Below, in pieces: positions 53,187 to 63,478 of a stretch of 64,000 bases of DNA. Source of the DNA: Bacillus proteolyticus (lineage in GTDB: Bacteria; Bacillota; Bacilli; Bacillales; Bacillaceae_G); the NCBI RefSeq assembly GCF_001884065.1, contig NZ_MACH01000157.1:1-64000 (forward strand), written 5' to 3'. Within the stretch, counting starts at the first letter, position 1. Each line of letters opens with the position of its first letter. Under the pieces are notes generated by a model that saw nothing but the letters and a program-made list of their open reading frames with translations, did not search any database and was not told the DNA's origin. The translations under genes and the position numbers were made by a program.

Positions 53187-53222
53187 CTCTACTAACTTCA
53201 AGTTTCACTTTTTTTAGTAGAG
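53187..53222 (+). promoter_or_regulatory. Hairpin that could mask the yvoF ribosome site
   Basis: CTCTACTAA (53187-53195) pairs perfectly with TTAGTAGAG (53214-53222). The right arm overlaps the start of the GAGGAGAG Shine-Dalgarno site. The 18-nt loop contains AAGTTTCACTTT, which also ends the family B repeats. No regulator is known. Confidence 0.45.
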
Positions 53223-53233
53223 GAGAGAGTTAA

Positions 53234-53740
53234 GTGCGACGGACAACGCGCTATCCTGTTTCAGGAGAGAATTCATTGTGGAATGTGTATAAAACAGTTT
53301 CTTTTTGGAAGGTAATGAAAAACTTTATTATTATCCAAATCGCACGTTACACGCCCGTTTTATCCGTGAAGAATTGGTTGTATCGCACGTTTTTGCGGAT
53401 GGAGGTAGGAAAGAAAACGTCGTTTGCACTTATGGTAATGCCAGATATTATGTTTCCAGAAAAGATTACTGTGGGAGACAATTCAATTATCGGCTATAAT
53501 ACAACGCTTTTAGCGCATGAATATTTAATTCGTGAGTATCGACTCGGAGAAATCATCATAGGGAATGAAGTTATGATTGGAGCGAATACGACAATTTTAC
53601 CAGGTGTAACGATTGGAGATGGTGCTATCGTTTCTGCTGGCACACTTGTCCATAAAGATGTACCAGAGGGCGCTTTCGTAGGCGGAAATCCGATGCGTAT
53701 TATTTATACGAAAGAGGAAATGGCCACTAGAGAAGGTTGA
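53234..53740 (+). CDS. yvoF: Hexapeptide-repeat acyltransferase YvoF-like
   Basis: A 168-residue left-handed beta-helix acetyltransferase of the LacA/maltose-acetyltransferase type: hexad repeats from about residue 70 (V-G-D-N-S-I-I-G-Y-N, I-G-N-E-V-M-I-G-A-N, I-G-D-G-A-I-V) and a C-terminal G-G-N-P-M-R. GTG start with GAGGAGAG. Substrate unknown. It is in the hprK-lgt-ppaX cluster as in B. subtilis. Confidence 0.85.
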   Translation: MRRTTRYPVSGENSLWNVYKTVSFWKVMKNFIIIQIARYTPVLSVKNWLYRTFLRMEVGKKTSFALMVMPDIMFPEKITVGDNSIIGYNTTLLAHEYLIREYRLGEIIIGNEVMIGANTTILPGVTIGDGAIVSAGTLVHKDVPEGAFVGGNPMRIIYTKEEMATREG

Positions 53741-53772
53741 TGTTAAAAATGTAACATTTCCCTTCTCTTTTT
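53729..53772 (+). terminator. Terminator of the hprK-lgt-ppaX-yvoF cluster
   Basis: AGAGAAGG pairs with CCTTCTCT, with an inner ATGTTA/TAACAT stem, followed by T. It overlaps the yvoF stop. Confidence 0.8.
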
Positions 53773-53885
53773 ATGAATAAAAAGGAAATAATTGATTATA
53801 ATATACTGTTTTGTTTTTTACGGAATCGTTTATACTTATAGATAGAAGAATGTGTGAACGAAGAAAACAAAAAACTGGAGGATAT

Positions 53886-55397
53886 ATGGGGAAAAATCAA
53901 AGAATATATAAGGAGAACGGACAAGTTATCTCTTTTAATCAATTAGCGGACTTCTTTTATAAAAAAGGGATGAGGGCTTATAAAGGGCAAAAATTGCAAG
54001 ATGCAATTAAATATTTTCGAAGAGCGGCACAAAGCGAGAAGGAGCCGTTTATTTTATGCCAACTAGCAATAGCATTATCTGAATCTGGTGAATATCAAGA
54101 GTCGAATCAGATATTTCTAAAGCTTGTTAGATCCAATCCGGAACTTGAGCAATGCTATTATTTTATTGCAAATAATTATGCATATATGGGCTTGTTTCAA
54201 CAGGCAAAAAAGTATGCAGAGCAATATTTAGAAGTTGCGGAAGAGAAGGAATTTGTAGAAGATACGTTAGATTTGCTTGAGATTATGGAAGAAGAAGCAA
54301 TGGGTGCGGAAGAGATTGAAGATGAAGATGAGTTAATTGTTATGCAGGAAGAAGCGAACCGTTACATTCGTAACGGACAATTAGAAGAGGCGATTGCTAC
54401 ACTAGAAGTTGTTACGAAAGAATATCCAGAATTTTGGTCGGGTCATAATAATTTAGCGATTGCACATTTCCAATCAGGTAATGTAGATCAAGCGCTTAAG
54501 TTAACAGAAATGATTTTAGAGGGAAATCCTGGTAATATTCATGCGCTTTGTAATACGCTTATTTTTCTATATTCAATTGGAGAACATAAACAAGTAGAAG
54601 CATTAGCGGGGCAGCTCGTTTCAGTATATCCGATTTCATTTGAACATCGTTTGAAACTTGCAACGACGCTTGCAACAATTGGTCATTTCGAGTGTGCCTA
54701 TAAATGGTTCAAAGTATTAAAGCGTCAAGGATACGAGGGAGACGTTAGTTTTTATTATTGGTTTGCATATTCTGCCTATATGATGAAAGATCAGCAAGTG
54801 GCTGAAAAAATGTGGCAACATGTAGTAGAGTTGCATCCTGATAAAAAAGGAAAAGAACCGTGGAATGCACTGAATTTAGCAGATGAAGGACAAAATCTTT
54901 TATTTGAAGAGTTACGGAAATCATTTCAGAAAAGTACAACGCTAGAAGAGAAAATGCTAGCTTTATATTTAATGAATGAGTTGTCAACACCAGAGAAGGT
55001 TGGATTCTTCTTTGATGTAACGCAAGCGAAAAATGGTGTTCCAATCGTATCGCAACTTGCAAAATATTTCTTTTTACTTAATAGTCATAAAAGCATCCCA
55101 GCTGATTTACAGCAATTTGAACAGTGCGCGCGAATCGCGGATGCATTATACAATTATACGAAAAAAGACGATGAATTAATCGAAGAGTGTTTAAACTTTT
55201 GGTTTTGTACGTTCATACGTTTATATACATCTGGAGCGACTTTTACAAATGTGTACGGTTGGTCAGCGGCAATTGAATACATTGTGCGCGGCGAACAAAG
55301 AAATAAGATGACACAGGCAGAGCTTGGTGATGTATATAATGTATCTGTAGCGACTGTACGAAAGTATGTGCAGGCTGTTAAGCGCACGCACACGTAG
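53886..55397 (+). CDS. yvcD: TPR-repeat protein YvcD-like
   Basis: A 503-residue cytoplasmic protein with several tetratricopeptide repeats (clear ones at about 23-56, 60-93, 155-190 and 195-225), an acidic linker near 140 (E-E-E-A-M-G-A-E-E-I-E-D-E-D-E) and a C-terminal HTH-like segment (Q-A-E-L-G-D-V-Y-N-V-S-V-A-T-V-R-K-Y-V). ATG 53886 follows CTGGAGGAT. It is upstream of trxB as in B. subtilis. The HTH-like end suggests a link to transcription but this is unproven. Confidence 0.85.
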   Translation: MGKNQRIYKENGQVISFNQLADFFYKKGMRAYKGQKLQDAIKYFRRAAQSEKEPFILCQLAIALSESGEYQESNQIFLKLVRSNPELEQCYYFIANNYAYMGLFQQAKKYAEQYLEVAEEKEFVEDTLDLLEIMEEEAMGAEEIEDEDELIVMQEEANRYIRNGQLEEAIATLEVVTKEYPEFWSGHNNLAIAHFQSGNVDQALKLTEMILEGNPGNIHALCNTLIFLYSIGEHKQVEALAGQLVSVYPISFEHRLKLATTLATIGHFECAYKWFKVLKRQGYEGDVSFYYWFAYSAYMMKDQQVAEKMWQHVVELHPDKKGKEPWNALNLADEGQNLLFEELRKSFQKSTTLEEKMLALYLMNELSTPEKVGFFFDVTQAKNGVPIVSQLAKYFFLLNSHKSIPADLQQFEQCARIADALYNYTKKDDELIEECLNFWFCTFIRLYTSGATFTNVYGWSAAIEYIVRGEQRNKMTQAELGDVYNVSVATVRKYVQAVKRTHT

Positions 55398-55466
55398 GAT
55401 AGGCAAATCATTGGGAAAAAAGTGATGCTAACAGTATAATGAGGGTAACTTAATGTGTATGAATGA

Positions 55467-56438
<972 letters not shown>

Positions 56439-56456
56439 GGGGATTTTTCCTTTTGA

Positions 56457-56491
56457 GAAGAAAGCTACCGATGGGTGGCTTTCTTTTTTTT
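56457..56491 (+). terminator. Terminator of trxB
   Basis: AGAAAGC-TACC pairs with GGGTG-GCTTTCT, followed by a long T-run. Confidence 0.85.
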
Positions 56492-56599
56492 GTTCAAATG
56501 TCAAACTTTTGTCAAAAATAATTAAGAATTTAATATTTCTTATTGTTATACTAGAATTTACGGAAAAAATCACTATAAGAAATGAGGAATTTATTCAGT

Positions 56600-57406
56600 A
56601 TGGAATGGCGTAATATATATCGTGGATTTTGTATGGGCGTTAGTGATTTAATTCCTGGTGTGAGCGGCGGAACAATCGCTGTTGTGTTAGGGATTTATGA
56701 ACAATTGCTGGCAGCAATTAGCGGATTCTTTAGTCGCGAATGGAAAAAACATTTAGCATTTTTAATCCCACTTGCAGCGGGTGTAGCGGCAGCTTTTCTA
56801 ACGTTAAGTCACGTTATTAAATATTTATTAGCAAATCATTATGAACCGACTCAATTTTTCTTCCTTGGTTTAATTATTAGTATATTACCGATGTTAATGA
56901 GAGAAGCGGATGCAAAGGCAACGTTTAAAGGTGGTCATATTGTCTTATTAATAATTGCAGCAATTCTTGTTGCGATAACAGCATTCTTTAAACCAGATAA
57001 GGCAGCTGATCCAATTACGACGTTAACAATTTTAAATGCAATTGGTTTATTTTTCGCAGGATGGATGGCTAGTATGGCTATGCTTCTTCCTGGAATTAGC
57101 GGATCGTTTATTTTATTAATTATTGGTGTGTACCCGACAGCAATTAACGCTTTAACTACACTCAATTTACCATTAATCGCGGTTATCGGTGCTGGCGTTA
57201 TGGTTGGATTTGTTGTAAGTAGTAAAGGGATTAGCTTTTTATTAGATCGTTATAAAAGTATGACATTTGCGGCAATTATTGGACTTGTTATCGGTTCAAT
57301 TGTCATTGTGTTCCCTGGCATTCCGACTGGTGGAATTTCAATTGTAAGTTCAATTATTACTTTTATTTTAGGATTTGCGGTCGTTACTTATTTCGGTAAG
57401 AAATAA
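56600..57406 (+). CDS. DUF368 undecaprenyl-phosphate translocase, PopT-like
   Basis: A 268-residue protein with about eight membrane segments and the DUF368 signature D-L-I-P-G-V-S-G-G-T near residues 17-26, repeated as L-L-P-G-I-S-G-S near 160. DUF368 proteins (PopT) and DedA proteins (UptA) were recently shown to return undecaprenyl phosphate to the inner face for reuse in wall synthesis. ATG 56600 gives the usual family start MEWRNIYRG; ATG 56582 is possible, and neither has a strong site. Linked in function to tagO, mnaA and LCP upstream. Confidence 0.82.
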   Translation: MEWRNIYRGFCMGVSDLIPGVSGGTIAVVLGIYEQLLAAISGFFSREWKKHLAFLIPLAAGVAAAFLTLSHVIKYLLANHYEPTQFFFLGLIISILPMLMREADAKATFKGGHIVLLIIAAILVAITAFFKPDKAADPITTLTILNAIGLFFAGWMASMAMLLPGISGSFILLIIGVYPTAINALTTLNLPLIAVIGAGVMVGFVVSSKGISFLLDRYKSMTFAAIIGLVIGSIVIVFPGIPTGGISIVSSIITFILGFAVVTYFGKK

Positions 57407-57414
57407 GGATTTTT

Positions 57415-57452
57415 CGTCCCCTTAACGGTAAAAACGTTAAGGGGATTTTTAT
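57415..57452 (+). terminator. Terminator of the DUF368 gene
   Basis: TCCCCTTAACG pairs with CGTTAAGGGGA around GTAAAAA, followed by T. Confidence 0.92.
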
Positions 57453-57621
57453 GTGCTATTCATGGGAAGTAAGGCATTTTGATTGCTTGTTATAGAAAAA
57501 ATTTTTACAATTACTTAGCAAAAGGGGACTGGCACCTTCGTTGTAGCAAACTGTTTTTGATAGTATAATGAAATGAGTATGCAGTGAGAAATTTTGCTGC
57601 AAGTAGCTGAGGTGAAGAAAC

Positions 57622-58080
57622 ATGCAAAGAGTGACAAACTGTGTGTTAATTAGAGATAATGAAGTACTCTTACTCCAAAAACCTCGCCGAAATTGGTGGG
57701 TTGCACCAGGCGGAAAGATGGAGCGTGGTGAGACGGTAAGAGATTCCGTTGTTCGCGAGTATCGTGAAGAAACAGGTATTTATTTAAAGAACCCAGCATT
57801 AAAAGGGGTCTTCACCTTTGTCATCCAAGAAGGTGATAAGGTTGTTTCTGAATGGATGATGTTCTCCTTTTTAGCAACAGATTTTGCAGGAGAAAACAAA
57901 TTAGAGAGCGAAGAAGGCATCATTGGTTGGCATACATTTGATAAAATTGATGACTTAGCAATGGCACCAGGAGATTATCACATTATTGATTATTTAATTA
58001 AAGGGAATGGTATAATCTACGGTACATTTGTATATACCCCAGATTTTGAGTTGCTTTCATATCGATTAGATCCGAGTTAA
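57622..58080 (+). CDS. yvcI: Nudix hydrolase YvcI
   Basis: A 152-residue Nudix protein with the box G-K-M-E-R-G-E-T-V then R-E-Y-R-E-E-T-G-I (about 37-59, all catalytic positions present). It is first of the yvcI-rapZ-yvcK-whiA-crh operon, starting 20 bp before rapZ. RBS GAGGTGAAG. The B. subtilis homolog is MutT-like with no settled substrate. Confidence 0.88.
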   Translation: MQRVTNCVLIRDNEVLLLQKPRRNWWVAPGGKMERGETVRDSVVREYREETGIYLKNPALKGVFTFVIQEGDKVVSEWMMFSFLATDFAGENKLESEEGIIGWHTFDKIDDLAMAPGDYHIIDYLIKGNGIIYGTFVYTPDFELLSYRLDPS

Positions 58081-58100
58081 ATCTGCAAGGAGAGGATACG

Positions 58101-58982
58101 ATGACAGAGAATAATGATATAAAAATGGTAATTATTACAGGGATGTCTGGAGCTGGAAAAACGGTAGCGTTACAAAGTTTTGAAGATTTAGGATATTTTT
58201 GTGTAGATAATTTACCACCGATGTTATTGCCGAAGTTTATTGAACTTATGGCGGATTCAAAAGGTAAAATGAATAAAGTGGCACTCGGTATTGATTTACG
58301 TGGCCGAGAGTTTTTTGAGTATTTATGGGGAGCGCTTGATGATTTATCAGAACGTACATGGATTATCCCTCATATTTTATTTTTAGATGCGAAAGATAGC
58401 ACGCTTGTAACTCGTTATAAAGAAACGAGACGTTCGCATCCACTTGCGCCAACTGGCTTGCCGTTAAAGGGAATTGAAGCTGAGCGTGGTCTATTAACTG
58501 ATATGAAGGCGCGTGCGAATATTGTGCTTGATACATCAGATTTGAAACCGAAAGAATTAAGAGAAAAAATTGTTCACATATTCTCAACAGAAACTGAGCA
58601 AGCGTTCCGTGTAAATGTTATGTCATTTGGATTTAAGTACGGAATTCCAATTGATGCTGATTTAGTATTTGATGTTCGTTTTTTACCAAATCCATACTAT
58701 ATTCCACATATGAAGCCATTAACAGGACTGGATGAAGAAGTTTCGTCGTATGTGCTGAAATTTAATGAGACACATAAGTTTTTAGAGAAATTGACGGATC
58801 TTATTACTTTCATGCTGCCTCATTATAAAAGAGAAGGTAAGAGTCAACTTGTAATTGCGATTGGATGTACAGGGGGACAACATCGTTCTGTTACGCTTAC
58901 AGAGTACCTTGGGAAACATTTGAAACCAGAGTATAGCGTTCATGTATCTCATCGTGATGTGGAGAAGAGAAAGGGCCATTAA
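58101..58982 (+). CDS. rapZ: RNase adapter / nucleotide-binding protein RapZ (YvcJ)
   Basis: A 293-residue P-loop protein: Walker A G-M-S-G-A-G-K-T (14-21), a kinase-like domain, and a C-terminal nucleotide-sugar-sensing domain with C-T-G-G-Q-H-R-S-V near 262. In E. coli RapZ controls GlmS through small RNAs; in B. subtilis YvcJ is needed for normal competence and hydrolyses GTP. RBS AAGGAGAGG. The stop is 3 bp before yvcK. Confidence 0.92.
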   Translation: MTENNDIKMVIITGMSGAGKTVALQSFEDLGYFCVDNLPPMLLPKFIELMADSKGKMNKVALGIDLRGREFFEYLWGALDDLSERTWIIPHILFLDAKDSTLVTRYKETRRSHPLAPTGLPLKGIEAERGLLTDMKARANIVLDTSDLKPKELREKIVHIFSTETEQAFRVNVMSFGFKYGIPIDADLVFDVRFLPNPYYIPHMKPLTGLDEEVSSYVLKFNETHKFLEKLTDLITFMLPHYKREGKSQLVIAIGCTGGQHRSVTLTEYLGKHLKPEYSVHVSHRDVEKRKGH

Positions 58983-58985
58983 GGG

Positions 58986-59939
58986 ATGAAAAAAGAGAGA
59001 AAACCTAAAATTGTCATCATGGGAGGAGGAACTGGACTTTCTGTTTTATTAAGAGGATTAAAACAATATCCTGTTGATATTACGGCAGTTGTAACAGTAG
59101 CCGACGATGGAGGCAGTTCAGGTAGACTACGTGATGAGCTAGAAATTCCACCCCCAGGTGATATTCGTAACGTACTTGTTGCGTTATCGGATGTAGAACC
59201 ATTAGTGGAAGCTTTATTCCAGCACCGTTTTACAACTGGAGACGGACTGAAAGGTCATGCGTTAGGAAATTTATTATTGGCAGGTATGACTTCGATTACA
59301 GGAGACTTTTACCACGCGATTACGGAGACAAGTAAAGTATTAAATGTCAGAGGACGTGTATTGCCAGCAGCGAATCAAAGTGCGGTACTTCATGCAGAGT
59401 TAGAAGATGGGGAAATTGTAACAGGTGAATCAAAGATCCCATATTTCGGGAAGAAGATTAATCGTGTCTTTTTAACTCCAGAAGATGTAGAACCGCTATA
59501 TGAAACGTTGATGGAAATTAAACGGGCTGATTTACTTGTTTTCGGTCCAGGAAGTCTGTACACGAGTATATTACCGAATTTAGTTGTTAATAAAATTGGG
59601 GACGCTGTTCTTGCTGCAAAAGCAAAGAAGGTATATGTGTGTAATGTTATGACGCAAGCGGGTGAAACGATGGGGTATACTGCGTTCGATCATGTGCAGG
59701 CGTTACATGATCATTTAGGTAAACCATTTATCGACACTGCAATTGTAAATAATCGTGATATTCCTTGTGAATTACGTAAGTTATATGAGGAAGAAATGTC
59801 GGGACCAGTTGTAGTGGATACAGATCGTTTTGCTGCAAATAATATCGAAATCATTCAAGATCAATTAGCGAAGTATGATGAGCGTGTTGTAAGACATGAT
59901 ACATTAAAGTTAGCTTCTATTTTATATTCACTGCTATAA
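58986..59939 (+). CDS. yvcK: YvcK (gluconeogenesis factor, CofD-like)
   Basis: A 317-residue UDP-sugar-binding protein of the CofD-like fold needed for growth on gluconeogenic carbon and for cell shape in B. subtilis. The N-terminal G-G-G-T-G-L-S-V-L-L-R-G and the P-P-P-G-D-I-R-N and G-N-L-L-L-A segments are intact. It overlaps the cluster yvcI-rapZ-yvcK-whiA-crh, with an AAGGG site at the rapZ end. Confidence 0.94.
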   Translation: MKKERKPKIVIMGGGTGLSVLLRGLKQYPVDITAVVTVADDGGSSGRLRDELEIPPPGDIRNVLVALSDVEPLVEALFQHRFTTGDGLKGHALGNLLLAGMTSITGDFYHAITETSKVLNVRGRVLPAANQSAVLHAELEDGEIVTGESKIPYFGKKINRVFLTPEDVEPLYETLMEIKRADLLVFGPGSLYTSILPNLVVNKIGDAVLAAKAKKVYVCNVMTQAGETMGYTAFDHVQALHDHLGKPFIDTAIVNNRDIPCELRKLYEEEMSGPVVVDTDRFAANNIEIIQDQLAKYDERVVRHDTLKLASILYSLL

Positions 59940-59943
59940 AGGT

Positions 59944-59967
59944 GCGTTGCCTCGTTTGAGGTAACGC
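59944..59967 (+). other. Hairpin between yvcK and whiA
   Basis: GCGTTGCCTC pairs with GAGGTAACGC (one G-U) around GTTT. No T-run, so it is not a normal terminator. Confidence 0.5.
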
Positions 59968-60027
59968 TCCTCATTCATATAGGACAAGATTTTTGTTCCA
60001 AAATAATCGTATAAGGAGGTGTTGACT

Positions 60028-60978
60028 GTGTCATTTGCATCGGAAACCAAGAAAGAGTTGACCAACCTTGAAATGAAGGAATGCTGTGAGAAAGCTGAAT
60101 TATCAGCGTTGCTTCGAATGAACGGGTCGCTTTCTTTTTCAAACCGTCGCTTATCTATCGATATTCAAACGGAAAATGCAGCAATCGCAAGAAGGATTTA
60201 TACGCTTTTGAAAAAAGGATATGATGTGACGGTAGAATTACTTGTTCGTAAAAAAATGCGATTGAAGAAAAATAATGTATATATCGTGCGGCTTGTTGAG
60301 AAGTCTCGCGAAATATTAGCAGATCTTCGTATTGTTCGAGATGACTTTTCGTTAATTCGAAATATATCGCAGGAATTAATCGAGAAGAAATGTTGTAAAC
60401 GATCTTATTTACGAGGTGCATTTTTAGCAGGTGGTTCAGTAAATAACCCAGAAACATCATCTTATCATTTAGAGATCTTTTCGTTATATAAGGAACATAA
60501 TGATTCTATATGTGAACTGATGAACGGATTTGATTTAAATAGTAAGACGTTGGAAAGAAGAAAAGGGTACATTACGTATTTGAAAGAAGCTGAGAAAATT
60601 ACAGAGTTTTTAAATATTATAGGTGCTCATAATGCACTTTTAAGATTCGAAGATATTCGAATTGTTCGCGATATGCGTAATTCAGTAAATCGTTTAGTTA
60701 ACTGTGAAACAGCTAATTTAAATAAAACAATTGGTGCAGCGCTAAGGCAAATCGAGAATATCCGCTATATTGATGAGACGGTTGGGCTTGATATTTTGCC
60801 AGATAAATTAAGAGAAATTGCACAGTTACGAAGAGATTATCAAGATGTAACATTGAAAGAGTTAGGTGAGATGGTATCCGGGGGGAAAATTAGTAAATCG
60901 GGTATTAATCATCGTTTGCGTAAAATCGATGATATTGCAGAGAAATTACGCGCGGGGGAAACAGTAGCAAAAAAATAA
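60028..60978 (+). CDS. whiA: DNA-binding protein WhiA
   Basis: It combines an N-terminal domain derived from LAGLIDADG homing endonucleases with a C-terminal HTH (about 215-310, [22 protein letters not shown]). In Streptomyces it is a sporulation regulator; in Bacillus it affects division and chromosome segregation. GTG 60028 has AAGGAGGTG 6 bp upstream and gives 316 residues, as in B. subtilis; an upstream GTG at 60019 lies within the site. Confidence 0.94.
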   Translation: MSFASETKKELTNLEMKECCEKAELSALLRMNGSLSFSNRRLSIDIQTENAAIARRIYTLLKKGYDVTVELLVRKKMRLKKNNVYIVRLVEKSREILADLRIVRDDFSLIRNISQELIEKKCCKRSYLRGAFLAGGSVNNPETSSYHLEIFSLYKEHNDSICELMNGFDLNSKTLERRKGYITYLKEAEKITEFLNIIGAHNALLRFEDIRIVRDMRNSVNRLVNCETANLNKTIGAALRQIENIRYIDETVGLDILPDKLREIAQLRRDYQDVTLKELGEMVSGGKISKSGINHRLRKIDDIAEKLRAGETVAKK

Positions 60979-61001
60979 GAGGTTAAAGGGGAAATGGAGC
61001 T

Positions 61002-61250
61002 GTGGTTCAAAAATTGGTTAAAGTTGCATTAAAAAACGGCTTACAAGCACGTCCGGCTGCGTTGTTTGTACAAGAGGCAAATCACTTTCATTCTGATATT
61101 TTCATTGAGAAAGATGGAAAGACAGTTAATGCAAAGAGCATAATGGGGATTATGAGCTTAGCAATCGGAACTGGTAGCATGATTACAATCACAACAGAAG
61201 GTTCAGATGCAGAGGAAGCTTTAGAAGCCTTAGCTGCATATGTACAATAA
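61002..61250 (+). CDS. crh: Catabolite repression HPr-like protein Crh
   Basis: HPr homolog of 82 residues in which the PTS phospho-acceptor His15 is replaced by Gln (N-G-L-Q-A-R-P) while the regulatory Ser46 (N-A-K-S-I-M-G) remains. It therefore cannot carry PTS phosphate but can be phosphorylated by HprK (encoded at 50672) to act with CcpA. GTG start. End of the yvcI-crh operon with its own terminator. Confidence 0.95.
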   Translation: MVQKLVKVALKNGLQARPAALFVQEANHFHSDIFIEKDGKTVNAKSIMGIMSLAIGTGSMITITTEGSDAEEALEALAAYVQ

Positions 61251-61252
61251 AT

Positions 61253-61281
61253 GGCTATCGCGCATGTGCGATAGCTTTTTT
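61253..61281 (+). terminator. Terminator of the yvcI-crh operon
   Basis: GGCTATCGC pairs with GCGATAGC around a GCATGT loop, followed by T. Confidence 0.88.
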
Positions 61282-61360
61282 GTTTTGTTACTTGCGGGCA
61301 TTCTGATTGGTGCGTGCTAACGATAAGTGGGGGTATGTTGGTGGTTCGTGCTTGTCGGGA

Positions 61361-61470
61361 ATTGTCGGTAAGTCGATATGTTGTGTCGAAACGTCGATAT
61401 ATTTAAAGAATCGCCGATATAATTTGAGTTGTGTTCGATATAATTGAAAAATCGCTGATATATCTCGGTA
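61361..61470 (+). repeat. Dispersed repeat, family A, copy 3 with local amplification
   Basis: The core TCGGTAAGTCGATAT is followed by further ~21-bp imperfect units TCGATATATTTAAAGAATC, CCGATATAATTTGAG, TCGATATAATTGAAAAATC and TGATATATCTCGGTAAAT. It is the longest family A copy, lying in the gap between crh and clpP (convergent). Confidence 0.7.
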
Positions 61471-61505
61471 AATACTGGGTGGGGTATGTGTGCGGGGGTA
61501 CATGA

Positions 61506-61533
61506 TAAAAAAGCGCCCTGTAATAGGGCGCTT
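61506..61533 (-). terminator. Terminator of clpP
   Basis: On the minus strand AAGCGCCCT pairs with AGGGCGCTT around ATTAC, followed by TTTTTTA. Confidence 0.9.
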
Positions 61534-61547
61534 CCGCTTTAAATCTA

Positions 61548-62129
61548 TTAACGATTTGTAAAGATCTTATCGATTAAACCGTATTCTAGAGCTCTTTCTG
61601 CTGTCATGAAGTTGTCACGGTCTGTGTCGCGTTGTAGAACTTCAAGTGGTTGACCTGTACGGTCAGCAAGAATTTGGTTTAATTTTTCACGTAAGAATAG
61701 GATACGTTTTGCAGCGATTTCGATTTCAGTCGCTTGACCTTGTGCTCCGCCAAGTGGTTGGTGAATCATAACTTCACTGTTTGGAAGTGCGTAACGTTTT
61801 CCTTTTTCACCTGCTGCAAGTAAGAATGCACCCATAGATGCAGCCATACCGATACAGATTGTTGATACTTGTGGTTTAATAAACTGCATTGTATCGTAAA
61901 TTGCCATACCAGCTGTGATAGAACCACCAGGGCTGTTGATATAGATGTGAATATCTTTTTCTGGATCTTGAGATTCCAAGAATAAAAGCTGGGAAACGAT
62001 TGAGTTTGCTACGTTGTCATCAATTGCACTACCAAGCATAATGATGCGGTCTTTTAATAGTCGAGAGTAAATATCGTAAGCGCGTTCTCCACGATTTGTT
62101 TGTTCAATTACTGTAGGAATTAAATTCAT
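61548..62129 (-). CDS. clpP: ATP-dependent Clp protease proteolytic subunit
   Basis: Tetradecameric serine protease core that works with ClpC/ClpX/ClpE. Ser98 in A-A-S-M-G and His123 in M-I-H-Q-P are at the canonical positions, with the catalytic Asp in the region near 172 (R-D-T-D-R-D). 193 residues. RBS GAAGGAGGAA. A CtsR box over the -35 region (62178-62194) shows heat-shock control. Confidence 0.96.
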   Translation of the reverse strand: MNLIPTVIEQTNRGERAYDIYSRLLKDRIIMLGSAIDDNVANSIVSQLLFLESQDPEKDIHIYINSPGGSITAGMAIYDTMQFIKPQVSTICIGMAASMGAFLLAAGEKGKRYALPNSEVMIHQPLGGAQGQATEIEIAAKRILFLREKLNQILADRTGQPLEVLQRDTDRDNFMTAERALEYGLIDKIFTNR

Positions 62130-62168
62130 CTGTTATTTCCTCCTTCTAAAGCTTTCTTAGTCTTATAA

Positions 62169-62197
62169 TACAATTATGGTCAATAAAGGTCAAACGA
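62169..62197 (-). promoter_or_regulatory. Sigma-A promoter and CtsR box of clpP
   Basis: GGTCAAT-AAA-GGTCAAA (62178-62194, plus strand) is the CtsR heptad repeat with one mismatch. On the minus strand TTGACC (62193-62188), 17 bp, TATTAT makes the promoter, so CtsR would cover the -35 box. Loss of CtsR at high temperature should release it. Confidence 0.8.
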
Positions 62198-62330
62198 AAC
62201 CACTTTAAATCAAAAAAATATGTAGTTGTACCATGATTTATTCGCTATGTTTTTGAAATTCCCTGCTTATGTATCTTCAACATCATAACCGAATTACATA
62301 AATTTAAACGTGATTAAAGGTGTAGAAAAG

Positions 62331-62364
62331 GCAAAAGAACGCCTTTTGTATAGAAGCGTTCTTT
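62331..62364 (-). terminator. Terminator of the spoVA-type operon
   Basis: On the minus strand AAAGAACGC pairs with GCGTTCTTTT around a 13-nt loop, followed by T-rich sequence. Confidence 0.75.
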
Positions 62365-62370
62365 CATTCT

Positions 62371-63240
62371 TTATTCTTTTAAAAGATAGGTTACTTTATT
62401 TAAAATTTTCTCGATTTGTTTTGCGTTGTTACTATACATATCACTTGCTGATTTTGATTTCGTTTCTAGAGAGAATAATTCAAGATCAGCATGGCATTTC
62501 TTTAAGGATGCTAATAATAAAGGCTTGTTTTGAGGAGAAGGCATTTGGAGTTTATCATTATATATATCGATAGTAAGTTGTCCATACGAATCAACTTGAC
62601 CGAGAAAGACATTCTCAATGACAACGCCGAGTTTTTCTAGTTCAGAATGTAACCAAGCACGGTTATGTCCACTTGCTGAAAGAGGTTCATCTAGTACATT
62701 TCCATCCATAATAACAGTTTGTGGTTCTTTTTCATTCGGTACTTTTAAACCGATGTCTTTTGCTGTGAGTGGTTGGCGATCTTTCTTCAGTAATACATTT
62801 AACTCTCCGCTCGGTTCTAATACTGCAAATTCAACATCTGCTACGCTGAACGCATCTTTTCCCCGGAGTAGTTCAAGTAATTCGTCACTTGTATATTTTT
62901 CTTTCTTTAAGTTATCTTCGAGTATTTTTCCATCTTTTATTAATACGGTAGATTTCCCTTCAAAGAAGTCCCGAGCTGTTTTGTTCTTTAAGGAGAGGAT
63001 TCCTGTGAAAAAAGGTACCACAGCGAAAATGAGTATCGCAAAGACGCCGTGGAAAAATTTTGAATCGAGCCCTGTAGATACTTGGGCAGCGATGTCACCG
63101 ATTGTCATTCCAGCTATGTATTCAAAAAAGGAGAGCTGAGAGATTTGTCTTTTCCCTAACCATTTCGTAATAGCGAATAAAATGATTAATATAAATACAG
63201 AACGAAGAATGACAAGTGCCCATTCAGGTAGGTGAGACAT
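62371..63240 (-). CDS. DUF421 membrane protein with C-terminal DUF1657-like domain (2Duf type)
   Basis: A 289-residue protein with three N-terminal membrane segments (about 8-25, 38-55, 60-80), the DUF421/YetF domain (to about 215) and a C-terminal part (about 237-289, A-S-L-K-K-C-H-A-D-L-E) that lines up by eye with the separate DUF1657 protein upstream (A-S-V-K-T-C-L-A-S-L-R). This DUF421 plus DUF1657 fusion matches the 2Duf protein of spoVA2-type operons, linked to spore heat resistance and germination. It is the last gene of the operon. Confidence 0.78.
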   Translation of the reverse strand: MSHLPEWALVILRSVFILIILFAITKWLGKRQISQLSFFEYIAGMTIGDIAAQVSTGLDSKFFHGVFAILIFAVVPFFTGILSLKNKTARDFFEGKSTVLIKDGKILEDNLKKEKYTSDELLELLRGKDAFSVADVEFAVLEPSGELNVLLKKDRQPLTAKDIGLKVPNEKEPQTVIMDGNVLDEPLSASGHNRAWLHSELEKLGVVIENVFLGQVDSYGQLTIDIYNDKLQMPSPQNKPLLLASLKKCHADLELFSLETKSKSASDMYSNNAKQIEKILNKVTYLLKE

Positions 63241-63260
63241 AGCGATTTCCTCCAGTCTGC

Positions 63261-63467
63261 TTAAAAACCTTTATATTGAGGTTCTTCACGTTCTAATATT
63301 GAAACTCTATCCTTTAGATCAGCGATGACGCTGTCCATTTCTAACATACATTCATGAAAGACGCGTTTTGTTTCTTCGTCTTCTGAATTTAACGAAAGGG
63401 AACTTAAGCTTGCTTGAGCGCCCCTTAAACTAGCGAGGCATGTTTTTACACTAGCGATAACAGTCAT
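63261..63467 (-). CDS. DUF1657 protein
   Basis: A 68-residue, mainly helical cytoplasmic protein of the DUF1657 family (T-V-I-A-S-V-K-T-C-L-A-S-L-R, E-E-T-K-R-V-F-H-E). It sits 11 bp after spoVAE and 20 bp before the DUF421 gene, the order seen in spoVA2 operons. Its role in spores is unknown. Confidence 0.85.
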   Translation of the reverse strand: MTVIASVKTCLASLRGAQASLSSLSLNSEDEETKRVFHECMLEMDSVIADLKDRVSILEREEPQYKGF

Positions 63468-63478
63468 GAAAACACCTC

